Origin: Rhodohalobacter barkolensis
GTDB taxonomy: Bacteria; Bacteroidota; Rhodothermia; Balneolales; Balneolaceae
Length of the DNA: 64,000 nucleotides
Reading direction: 5' to 3'
NCBI RefSeq assembly: GCF_002834295.1
Contig: NZ_PISP01000002.1
Coordinates: 434,001-498,000 of the forward strand
Position 1 is the first letter of the stretch. Each line of letters begins with the position of its first letter. The notes under the pieces are model-generated. The model had not been told where the DNA came from, did no database searches, and saw nothing but the letters and a program-made list of their open reading frames with translations. Both the position numbers and the translations under genes were made by a program. Shown here piece after piece: positions 43,028 to 50,467 of the stretch.

Positions 43028-44161
43028 ATGGCTCATAATATACTCATATCAACGTTTTTACTACTTGTATTTTCAATCGTGGCTACAGCCCAGCCGTCCG
43101 ATTTGGAAGTGAACATCAGTATGGATGCTGATTTTTCTCAAGACGATCTTTCTGAAATGTTAAGTGCGGTAATTGAGCAGAACGGTTCATCACAATTCTT
43201 TCGGATTTCTGCTGAAAATCAATCCAGCGGAATTATGAGAAATAACTCGGTTACTTTTGTAATACGAAGTGAGAAATTTGGAACGATCCTCACAGCCGAA
43301 CAAACTTCATCCGGCTTTTTTAGTCTGAATCCCGGCGGACAAATTACTTTTTCAAATCTGAGCATATCAGACATTTCCAACCTGGAGATTAAAGGTGAGC
43401 CGGATTTCAATTTGCTGATTTCATCGAACGGAAGAAAACTGATTCAAAACCTGAGAAGAGGGTACCTGATTACGGATGACCGGTATACACTGGATGTCAT
43501 CTTAGTTCAAAATATTATGGATGAGCGGGAAGAGATTTCTCGTTCGTCCGTTTCTTTTGAAACAACTCTTGATGAACGTGAGCTTGCTATTGAAGCAGAC
43601 CGCGAGGTGGTGGCTGAGCTGATTGGATTAAATGTATCAAAAGAAGCTCCTGAATTTGCCTGGAGTGGAGATCAGGGTCGGCCCTACCGATTAGTCATTG
43701 TAGATCTCGACCGTGCTCAAAATGCAAATAACCTGTTTTCTGAAAGATTTGAAAGTGAACACTCTGAAGATGATATCCGCGATGAGCAGGCAGGAGTAGT
43801 CCTGGATGTTGTAGCCAACGAAACGCGCTATCAGATACCGGATCGGTTTGCCGGATTGTTTGAGCCCGGTAAAACTTATGCATGGCAAGTACAAACCACT
43901 AAAAAAACAGTTGAGGACAGTTCGGTTCAGTCCTATACCAACCGTCTTGAGTTTACCGCATTCTACCCGATAGAAGGTGAGGTGAGGGAATTGCTCATAA
44001 AACTTTTTGGTGAGGAGAAAACAGAACAATTTATCGAAGATGAACTGCTTTTAGATCAGATCGTGATTGATGGGGAAACGTACTCAAAAAGGGATGCACT
44101 GTTATACTTAAGAGAAATGGCAGATAAAATGGAATTGAACAAACTAAAGATAGCAAGCTAA
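43028..44161 (+). CDS. Secreted protein of unknown function, paired with a FecR-domain protein
   Basis: 377 residues. The N-terminus (ILISTFLLLVFSIVATA, then QPSD) is a signal peptide. Residues about 25-120 are a beta-rich domain (VTFVIRSEKFGTILTAEQ). Residues about 200-310 resemble a fibronectin/Ig-like fold common in secreted Bacteroidota proteins: PEFAWSGDQGRPYRLVIVD and FEPGKTYAWQVQTTKK, where FAWS, YRL and YAWQV are typical. The C-terminus is helical and charged (LLIKLFGEEKTEQF). No catalytic motif is seen. The FecR gene starts 14 bases downstream, so the two are expected to act together. Confidence 0.75.
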   Translation: MAHNILISTFLLLVFSIVATAQPSDLEVNISMDADFSQDDLSEMLSAVIEQNGSSQFFRISAENQSSGIMRNNSVTFVIRSEKFGTILTAEQTSSGFFSLNPGGQITFSNLSISDISNLEIKGEPDFNLLISSNGRKLIQNLRRGYLITDDRYTLDVILVQNIMDEREEISRSSVSFETTLDERELAIEADREVVAELIGLNVSKEAPEFAWSGDQGRPYRLVIVDLDRAQNANNLFSERFESEHSEDDIRDEQAGVVLDVVANETRYQIPDRFAGLFEPGKTYAWQVQTTKKTVEDSSVQSYTNRLEFTAFYPIEGEVRELLIKLFGEEKTEQFIEDELLLDQIVIDGETYSKRDALLYLREMADKMELNKLKIAS

Positions 44162-44175
44162 TTAATGAGGACACA

Positions 44176-44934
44176 GTGATGAAAAAAACAGTTGGATTAT
44201 TAATCGTTATCGTACTGGTAGTTGCGGGGGTGTATCTTTTTTCAACCTCTACAGACGAAAGTGAACGTGTTGCACTGGTTGAAACGGATGATGAGGTTGC
44301 ATATGTAAGAAGGTATGTCCCTTCTGTTACAGTTACCAATGTGTCGTATGCAGACTCACTGGAGGAAGTAGGCAGGGCACTGATTTCCGGAGATACATTG
44401 ACTACCGGAAATAGCGGATATGCAATGGTTCTGTTTCTGGATGAATCGATCGCAAGAGTGAGTCCATCATCTCAGATGGTGATTCGAAGTGAACTCAACC
44501 CTGAAAGAAATCTGAATATACGTACTCATGTCGGAATGCTGTTGGGCGGAATGTTTCTTGATGTAGAGAGCCGTCCGGATCGTGAGTTTGAAATAACCAC
44601 AACCCGGGCAGTAGCTTCTGTGAAAGGAACCCGCTTTGGTGTAACAGCAGACGATAAAATCTGGGTAGAAGAGGGAGAAGTAGAAGTAACAATACGAGAG
44701 ACCGGTGAAATAAGATCACTGAGTAATAAGATGTATCTGCAAGTGGAAGCAGATGGCACCGTAGATAGCGGTGAGTTGACCGACCAAGAGCTGGCAGAGC
44801 TGGCCGATGAATTCCAAATTCTGGAGAGTGATTTGATCGAACGCGATATGAAGATTCAGTTCAGAAACAGTGCAGGAGATACTGTGGAAGAGCAAATCAA
44901 AGTGTTTGAGCAATCGGAATCATCAGACGAATAG
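44176..44934 (+). CDS. FecR-domain protein, single-pass membrane anchored
   Basis: 252 residues. One N-terminal hydrophobic segment (VGLLIVIVLVVAGVYLF, about 5-22) is followed by an outward domain. The FecR domain lies at about 65-155: ALISGDTLTTGNSGYAMVLFLDESIARVSPSSQM-type text, IRTHVGMLLGGMFLDVE and TRAVASVKGTRFGVTADD, with the last part nearly diagnostic (A-x-V-x-G-T-x-F-x-V). Classic FecR proteins control an ECF sigma factor by cell-surface signalling; here no sigma gene is adjacent, so a structural or sensing role is possible. Followed by a terminator. Confidence 0.88.
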   Translation: MMKKTVGLLIVIVLVVAGVYLFSTSTDESERVALVETDDEVAYVRRYVPSVTVTNVSYADSLEEVGRALISGDTLTTGNSGYAMVLFLDESIARVSPSSQMVIRSELNPERNLNIRTHVGMLLGGMFLDVESRPDREFEITTTRAVASVKGTRFGVTADDKIWVEEGEVEVTIRETGEIRSLSNKMYLQVEADGTVDSGELTDQELAELADEFQILESDLIERDMKIQFRNSAGDTVEEQIKVFEQSESSDE

Positions 44935-44957
44935 ACTCTGCCTGATATGATGAAAAG

Positions 44958-44996
44958 CCCTCTTTTCAATACGTTGGAAAGGGGGTTTTTTGTTTT
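44958..44996 (+). terminator. Rho-independent terminator after the FecR gene
   Basis: CCCTCTTTTCAA (44958-44969) pairs with TTGGAAAGGGGG (44974-44985), with two G-U pairs and a four-base loop, followed by TTTTTTGTTTT. It lies 23 bases past the FecR stop codon. Confidence 0.88.
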
Positions 44997-45039
44997 CGGC
45001 AACTTCATAGTTTATCTCAAATCGGGTAGATCTTTTTTG

Positions 45040-45047
45040 TATTTTTG
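45040..45047 (+). promoter_or_regulatory. Candidate -7 element TATTTTTG before the flavoprotein gene
   Basis: TATTTTTG ends five bases before the ATG at 45052, as also seen before rluD. The flank TTTTTTG-TATTTTTG is identical in both places. It would put the start site at or next to the start codon. No -33 element is clear. Confidence 0.4.
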
Positions 45048-45051
45048 ATCC

Positions 45052-46290
45052 ATGAAACCCAAAAAGATTCGATCAGTAGCGGTTATAGGCGGCGGAGCGG
45101 CAGGATTTTTTACAGCTGTAAATGCAGCCCTCATCAATCCCGATTTAAAGATTACCATATTTGAGAAATCGAGGGAGGTACTTTCTAAAGTTCGAATATC
45201 GGGTGGTGGAAGGTGTAACGTAACACACAACTGTTTTGACCCTGAACGATTATCGAAGCACTACCCCAGAGGTGAAAAAACATTACGCTGGAGCTTTGAA
45301 CAGTTTCAGGCCAAAGACACAGTAGACTGGTTTGAAGATCGGGGTGTGAAATTGAAAGCTGAAGATGACGGGCGAATGTTTCCAATTTCGGATAACTCAC
45401 AATCCATCATCGATTGTTTGTTGAATGAAGCGAAAAAGGGTGGTGTGCGTATCCGAACCAAAACAAAAGTGGAAGCCGTAAACCCGAAGGCAGAAGGGGG
45501 CTTTGAGCTATCGATCAGCAAGAGCAGTCCGGAGCATTTTGATGCCGTTGTGGTAGCAACCGGTGGCTATAATCGCGAGAAAGCATATGGATGGTTGAAG
45601 AAACTTGGACACTCCATCAACTCCCCGGTTCCCTCGCTTTTTACATTCAACTTTCGTGAGAAAGTATTGACCGATCTGGCCGGAATTTCTGTAGAAAATG
45701 CACATGTACAAATTGAGCAGTTACCATTCGAAGAGGCCGGCCCTGTTCTCATAACACACTGGGGTTTGAGCGGACCGGCCGTACTGAAAATTTCTGCCTG
45801 GGCTGCCCGGGATCTGCACGACCTGGAGTATCGGTTTGATGTACTGGTCAATTGGGTTTATCCGGACAAAGAGCACGCGGTACGTGAAAAATTGATCAAA
45901 TTGCGCGAATCCAACGCCCGGAAAACCGTATCGAAACAGGATCACTTTCCATTTCCAAACAGATTGTGGGATCGGTTTCTGGAACTGTCCGGTATCAAAA
46001 CGGATAAACGCTGGGCAGATCTTTCGAATAAAGAGATTCATGATTTGACTCAGACTCTGTTTCGTAGTCGCTATAATATTCAGGGTAAAACAACCTATAA
46101 AGAGGAGTTTGTGACCTGCGGTGGCGTCCCCTTAAACGAAGTAAACCCTGATACGCTGGAGAGTAAAAAAATTCCGGGCCTCTTTTTTGTCGGGGAGGTA
46201 CTGGATATTGACGGAGTAACCGGTGGCTTTAATTTTCAGGCGGCATGGACAAACGGCTGGCTGGCAGCCAATGCGTTGGGGGAGTCTTGA
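45052..46290 (+). CDS. BaiN/HI0933-family flavoprotein oxidoreductase
   Basis: 412 residues. VAVIGGGAAGFFTAVNAA (residues about 8-25) is the FAD-binding Rossmann start, ITIFEKS the dinucleotide acidic residue, and KVRISGGGRCNVTHNC the HI0933 signature. LVATGGY-type text (VVVATGGYNREK) and the C-terminal FVTCGGVPLNEVNPDTLES plus GVTGGFNFQAAWTNGW complete the family. Members reduce unknown substrates; BaiN acts on bile acid intermediates in gut clostridia, which need not apply here. It lies alone between two terminator-like regions. Confidence 0.88.
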   Translation: MKPKKIRSVAVIGGGAAGFFTAVNAALINPDLKITIFEKSREVLSKVRISGGGRCNVTHNCFDPERLSKHYPRGEKTLRWSFEQFQAKDTVDWFEDRGVKLKAEDDGRMFPISDNSQSIIDCLLNEAKKGGVRIRTKTKVEAVNPKAEGGFELSISKSSPEHFDAVVVATGGYNREKAYGWLKKLGHSINSPVPSLFTFNFREKVLTDLAGISVENAHVQIEQLPFEEAGPVLITHWGLSGPAVLKISAWAARDLHDLEYRFDVLVNWVYPDKEHAVREKLIKLRESNARKTVSKQDHFPFPNRLWDRFLELSGIKTDKRWADLSNKEIHDLTQTLFRSRYNIQGKTTYKEEFVTCGGVPLNEVNPDTLESKKIPGLFFVGEVLDIDGVTGGFNFQAAWTNGWLAANALGES

Positions 46291-46422
46291 GATTTGAGAA
46301 AGTATGCATTCCTGAATGTTTACAGCTAGTTAGTTCACTGTTTAATTGATTTGGTTGAGACGCTGTCAGTACCAGCTATCGCTGAACGCTGACAGGTCAC
46401 TCAAATCTCATATCTCAAATCT
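46287..46422. repeat. Intergenic inverted repeat and hairpin between convergent genes
   Basis: TTGAGATTTGAGA (46287-46299, across the stop codon) is complementary over ten bases (GAGATTTGAG) to CTCAAATCTC at 46400-46409, which is repeated as ATCTCAAATCT at 46412-46422. In between, CTGTCAG (46363-46369) and CTGACAG (46389-46395) form a second stem. Together this fills the gap between the flavoprotein gene and phoH. A shared terminator or a decayed repeat element are both possible; no U-run is seen. Confidence 0.45.
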
Positions 46423-47755
46423 ATAAATATTTACTTGCCAGGTTGGCCAGTGTGGACCGTTCGCCTTTCTCCAGATTAATGTGGGCATAGATCTCATTAT
46501 TATGAATTCGATCCACCAGGTAGGATAGTCCGTTGCTTTGTGTATCCAGGTAGGGCGTATCGATCTGGAAAATGTCTCCGGTAAAAATAATCTTCGTGTT
46601 TTCGCCGGCGCGTGTAATGATGGTTTTAATTTCGTGTGGGGTCAGATTTTGAGCCTCATCAATTATGAAAATAACGTTATTCAGGCTTCGTCCGCGGATA
46701 TACGCCAACGGTTCAATGGAAAGCTTTTCGGTTTGAACCAGCTCATCGATCTTTTTGTAGGGGGCGCTGTTCTCTTTGTACTGATTTTTAATGATGCTCA
46801 GATTGTCCCAAAGAGGCTGCATATAAGGATCAATTTTAGATTTTACATCTCCGGGCAGGTATCCGATATCGCGGTTACTCAGCGGAACAATGGGTCGGGC
46901 GAGGTAGATCTGCCGATATTTACTGCGCTGTTCCAGTGCACCCGCTAATGCGAGAAGGGTTTTTCCGGTACCGGCCGCTCCGGTGATGGTAACCAGTTGT
47001 ATTTCCGGATCCATAATGGCGTGAAGTGCAAAGGTCTGTTCGGCGTTTCTGGGTGAAACTCCATAAGCGCTCATCGGTTTGATGAGCTCAACACACTTAC
47101 TGTTTGCGTTATAGTGTCCCAGCGCCGAGCTGGAGTGATTTTTTAAAATATAGTAGTGATTGCTGATTGGCTGGCTTTTCTCCAGTTTTCCGTGGTTAAT
47201 ATGCCCCTTTTTATACAAATCGTTGATGGGGGAATTATCATCAAACTGGAGTTCAGTTTTACCCTTGTAAAGATGATCGATATCCTTAATCCGGATGGTT
47301 TCATAATCCTCAGCATCCAGTCTTAGAGCCCGGGCTTTCAACCTCAGGTTGATATCCTTTGAAACCAGAACCACTTTCTTGTCAGTTTGCTCCTCTCTGA
47401 GCCGAAGCGCTGCATTCAGAATTCGATGATCATTCTTTACAGAACCGAATACTTTAGAGGCATCTTCAGTGCTTCCTTCATCGCTTACCACACGTATGTT
47501 GCCATGAGTTTTCCCATTCAGGGGAATCCACTTTTCGATCATGTTGGCATCTGAAATCTTATCCAGGTATCGGATAAACTCCCGGGCATGAAGATTGGTG
47601 ACGGAATTTCCTTTTTTGAATGAATCAAGCTCTTCAAGAACCGTAATCGGAATAGCTATGTCGTGCTTTTCAAAATTTTTAACGGCGTCTGAATCGTAGA
47701 GGAGGACAGAAGTGTCGAGTACAAAAATCTTTTTCGCTTTCTTTGTGCGTGGCAT
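46421..47755 (-). CDS. PhoH-family ATPase with N-terminal PIN domain (YlaK-like)
   Basis: 444 residues. PIN domain at about 9-140: FVLDTSVLLYDSDAVKNF, ITVLEELDSF, DHRILNAALRL and VLVSKDINLRLKARAL provide the acidic cluster of a nuclease. The PhoH ATPase spans about 240-440: Walker A TGAAGTGKTLLALA, the segment LARPIVPLS and Walker B VIFIIDEAQNLTPHE, with RAGENTKIIFTGD. PIN-PhoH proteins are RNA helicase/nucleases in other bacteria. It is convergent with the flavoprotein gene and stands alone. Confidence 0.9.
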   Translation of the reverse strand: MPRTKKAKKIFVLDTSVLLYDSDAVKNFEKHDIAIPITVLEELDSFKKGNSVTNLHAREFIRYLDKISDANMIEKWIPLNGKTHGNIRVVSDEGSTEDASKVFGSVKNDHRILNAALRLREEQTDKKVVLVSKDINLRLKARALRLDAEDYETIRIKDIDHLYKGKTELQFDDNSPINDLYKKGHINHGKLEKSQPISNHYYILKNHSSSALGHYNANSKCVELIKPMSAYGVSPRNAEQTFALHAIMDPEIQLVTITGAAGTGKTLLALAGALEQRSKYRQIYLARPIVPLSNRDIGYLPGDVKSKIDPYMQPLWDNLSIIKNQYKENSAPYKKIDELVQTEKLSIEPLAYIRGRSLNNVIFIIDEAQNLTPHEIKTIITRAGENTKIIFTGDIFQIDTPYLDTQSNGLSYLVDRIHNNEIYAHINLEKGERSTLANLASKYL

Positions 47756-47899
47756 GGCAAAGCGGGTCAGGTTGATGGGAATTTTCTGTAAGATGTTACT
47801 TAAACTATACCTAAACGCACAGATAGAGTCAACAATCCGAAAAAACTTAATAATGAATTAATGGTTGCTGTAAGTTATACGCTTATGCGGTGAACATTT

Positions 47900-48670
47900 T
47901 CATTTACCCGAAAATTGGTAAAGTGCGATGCTCAAGGCGATTGCGGCATTTAAACTTTCAACGTTATTACTGTTTCCGGGAATTTTAACAGCTCGCCGGT
48001 TTTGCAAAAGTTTAGGATTTACACCATTTCCTTCATTACCGATAACCAGAATATCTCGTCCCGTTTTATCAGCAGATTTCAGTGAAATAGCATTTTCACT
48101 TCCGTCCAGAATAGAAATATTCCAGCCGCTCTCTTCAAGTTGCAGAAGTTCTGAATGTAAGTCAGCTTTACGATACGATATAGCTCCGGTGGCTCCGGCT
48201 GTGCTTCGTACAACTTTTGGGTGAAACGGGTCAACAGTGCCGTGTCCTATCAACAGGCCGGACGCTTCAAACCACGAAGAGGTCCGGATCATGGTTCCCA
48301 AATTGCCGGGATCCTGAATAGCATCAAATGCTACAATTAAACCTTCTTTTTTTGATAATTTCTCCATATCAGATTCAGCAGGTGTATTACAAACTGCAAT
48401 GACACCCTGCGGAGTTTCTGTGTCCGATACCGATTCAAAATCACTTTGCCCCAACTCATAAACCGGGATATCTTTTATGGAAAGCGCACCGATGACTTCG
48501 GAATTTCTTTCAACCAAGATCTCTGTGACGATCACTTTTTTCTGCTGAATAATCTGGTCTACACAGCGTAATCCTTCGGCCAGAAACTGATTTTCCTGTT
48601 TTCGATATTTTCCCTGAAGCAGTTTACGCCATTTTTTTAGCTGATTGTTCGAGGGCTCTTTGAACTCCAT
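47900..48670 (-). CDS. SpoU/TrmH-family RNA 2'-O-ribose methyltransferase
   Basis: 256 residues. An N-terminal substrate-binding domain (LKKWRKLLQGKYRKQENQF and LAEGLRCVDQII, then PVYELGQSDFES) precedes the trefoil-knot SPOUT domain: DAIQDPGNLGTMIRTS, FHPKVVRSTAGATG, LVIGNEGNGVN and VKIPGNSNNVESLNAAIALS. These motifs 1-3 bind S-adenosylmethionine. The layout resembles RlmB/TsnR-like rRNA methylases; the target base cannot be read from the sequence. Cytoplasmic. Confidence 0.9.
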   Translation of the reverse strand: MEFKEPSNNQLKKWRKLLQGKYRKQENQFLAEGLRCVDQIIQQKKVIVTEILVERNSEVIGALSIKDIPVYELGQSDFESVSDTETPQGVIAVCNTPAESDMEKLSKKEGLIVAFDAIQDPGNLGTMIRTSSWFEASGLLIGHGTVDPFHPKVVRSTAGATGAISYRKADLHSELLQLEESGWNISILDGSENAISLKSADKTGRDILVIGNEGNGVNPKLLQNRRAVKIPGNSNNVESLNAAIALSIALYQFSGK

Positions 48671-48759
48671 AAAATTTATCTATCTCGTTTGTATGAATTG
48701 GGTTTCGCTGTTCAAGGCTATATATTCCAAGAAACTAATAATTAAGAAAGTGACATCAT

Positions 48760-50280
48760 ATGAAAGATTTTTTGAGCTCGCTCGGATTAAAAGAAGAAAA
48801 CACCGGTACATCAACCGGACGTAACTTTATTGAGAATAAGTCTGCCAAAGCCATAACCAGCCATACCCCGTCAGATGGGTCTGAAATTGCTAAGGTTTAT
48901 GAAACCACAAAAGAGGATTACGAACAGGTAATCAAGTCTTCTCAGGAGGCGTTTAAAACCTGGCAAATGATGCCTGCTCCGCAGCGCGGTGAAATTGTGC
49001 GACAGATTGGACTGAAACTCCGTAAGTATAAAGAACCTCTTGGAAAACTTGTTTCTTTCGAGATGGGGAAAATTTACCAGGAAGGTCTGGGCGAAGTGCA
49101 GGAGATGATCGACATTTGTGACTTTGCTGTAGGACAATCCCGAATGCTTTACGGTAAGACGATGCATTCGGAGCGCCCTCAGCACAGGATGTATGAGCAG
49201 TGGCATCCGCTGGGTCCGGTTGGCGTTATTTCAGCATTTAACTTCCCGGTTGCAGTGTATAGCTGGAACGCAATGATTGCCGCTATTTGTGGAAATACAG
49301 TAATCTGGAAAGGATCGGAAAAAACACCACTTTGCGGTGTGGCTGTCCAGAATATTATTGCTGAAGTGTTGGAAGAAAATGATCTTCCTGAGGGAATTTT
49401 CAGTCTGATTACCGGTGCCCGTGAAGCCGGTGAGTGGATGACAACCGATAAACGAATTCCTTTGATATCTGCCACAGGATCAATACCGATGGGTAAACAG
49501 GTTGGTCAGACCGTTGCAGCCCGATTGGGTAAAACAATTCTCGAGCTTGGCGGAAATAATGCCATTATCATCAGTAAGGAGGCCGATCTTGAAATGGCTA
49601 TCCGGGCTATTGTTTTTGGTGCGGTTGGTACTGCAGGACAGCGGTGTACAAGTACCCGGCGACTGATTATCCACGAAGATGTATATGATCAACTTAAAGA
49701 GCGACTTGTGAATATTTACAAGAGTATTAAAATCGGTGATCCTTTAGATTCGGATACGCTTGTAGGACCGCTGATCGATCAAGACGCTGTGGATATGATG
49801 CAAAACGCCCTTAAGAAAGTTGAAGAAGAGGGCGGTAATGTTGTCTGTGGCGGTGATGTTCTGGAGAATATGGAAGGCCACTACGTTAAGCCGGCCATTT
49901 GTGAAGTGGAAAATCACTACGAGATTGTTCAGCACGAAACATTTGCACCAATCCTCTACCTGATCAAATACAGTGAGCTGGACGAAGCTCTTGAACTCCA
50001 CAATGGAGTTGTTCAGGGGCTCAGCTCTTCCATGTTTACTCTGAACATGCGCGAAATGGAGCGTTTTCTGAGTCATCGCGGATCAGACTGCGGAATTGCA
50101 AATATCAATATTGGTACAAGCGGTGCCGAAATTGGTGGTGCATTCGGTGGCGAGAAAGAGACAGGTGGCGGACGAGAATCCGGATCGGATGCCTGGAAAG
50201 CGTATATGCGACGTCAAACCAATACCATCAACTGGGGTGATGAACTGCCGCTTGCGCAGGGAATTGAGTTTGACGTGTAA
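48760..50280 (+). CDS. ALDH7-family aldehyde dehydrogenase (piperideine-6-carboxylate / aminoadipate semialdehyde dehydrogenase-like)
   Basis: 506 residues. VGVISAFNFPVAVYSWNAM and GNTVIWKGSEKTPL bind NAD, LELGGNNAIII holds the catalytic glutamate, and TAGQRCTSTRR the catalytic cysteine. The C-terminal text EIGGAFGGEKETGGGRESG with SDAWKAYMRRQTNTINW and LPLAQGIEFDV is nearly identical to the ALDH7A1/antiquitin pattern. That subfamily oxidises aminoadipate semialdehyde in lysine catabolism. No other lysine-degradation gene is close, so this role is from the family only. Confidence 0.9.
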   Translation: MKDFLSSLGLKEENTGTSTGRNFIENKSAKAITSHTPSDGSEIAKVYETTKEDYEQVIKSSQEAFKTWQMMPAPQRGEIVRQIGLKLRKYKEPLGKLVSFEMGKIYQEGLGEVQEMIDICDFAVGQSRMLYGKTMHSERPQHRMYEQWHPLGPVGVISAFNFPVAVYSWNAMIAAICGNTVIWKGSEKTPLCGVAVQNIIAEVLEENDLPEGIFSLITGAREAGEWMTTDKRIPLISATGSIPMGKQVGQTVAARLGKTILELGGNNAIIISKEADLEMAIRAIVFGAVGTAGQRCTSTRRLIIHEDVYDQLKERLVNIYKSIKIGDPLDSDTLVGPLIDQDAVDMMQNALKKVEEEGGNVVCGGDVLENMEGHYVKPAICEVENHYEIVQHETFAPILYLIKYSELDEALELHNGVVQGLSSSMFTLNMREMERFLSHRGSDCGIANINIGTSGAEIGGAFGGEKETGGGRESGSDAWKAYMRRQTNTINWGDELPLAQGIEFDV

Positions 50281-50304
50281 TTTTTGATTTCATCATATCG
50301 GATT

Positions 50305-50354
50305 AACTGCGGGTATAGGTTTCTGAGACCTTATTTAAATAAGTACTCGCAGTT
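50305..50354. other. Three-stem structured element between the ALDH7 and kinase genes
   Basis: An outer stem AACTGCGGGTA (50305-50315) pairs with TACTCGCAGTT (50344-50354), eleven pairs with one G-U. Inside lie AGGTTTCTGAGACCT (50317-50331, a short stem) and TTATTTAAATAA (50331-50342, a palindrome). The 50-base unit can fold as a three-way junction on either strand. There is no U-run after it, so it is not a standard terminator. It is 25 bases past the ALDH7 stop and 113 before the kinase start. Confidence 0.45.
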
Positions 50355-50467
50355 GCTCCGTTGATGAAGTTTTATCAGGTAATTTCACCATTAATTGTTG
50401 TGTTGGCTGTTTAGTGATGACAGTTACAGATTAACTAAAACAACATTTATCGGGTACTAAGCCAATC

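Noticed and set aside
50281-50467. ECF sigma factor gene next to the kinase
   Set aside because: The 187-base gap has no reading frame of that type, and the neighbours are ALDH7 and DoxX genes.
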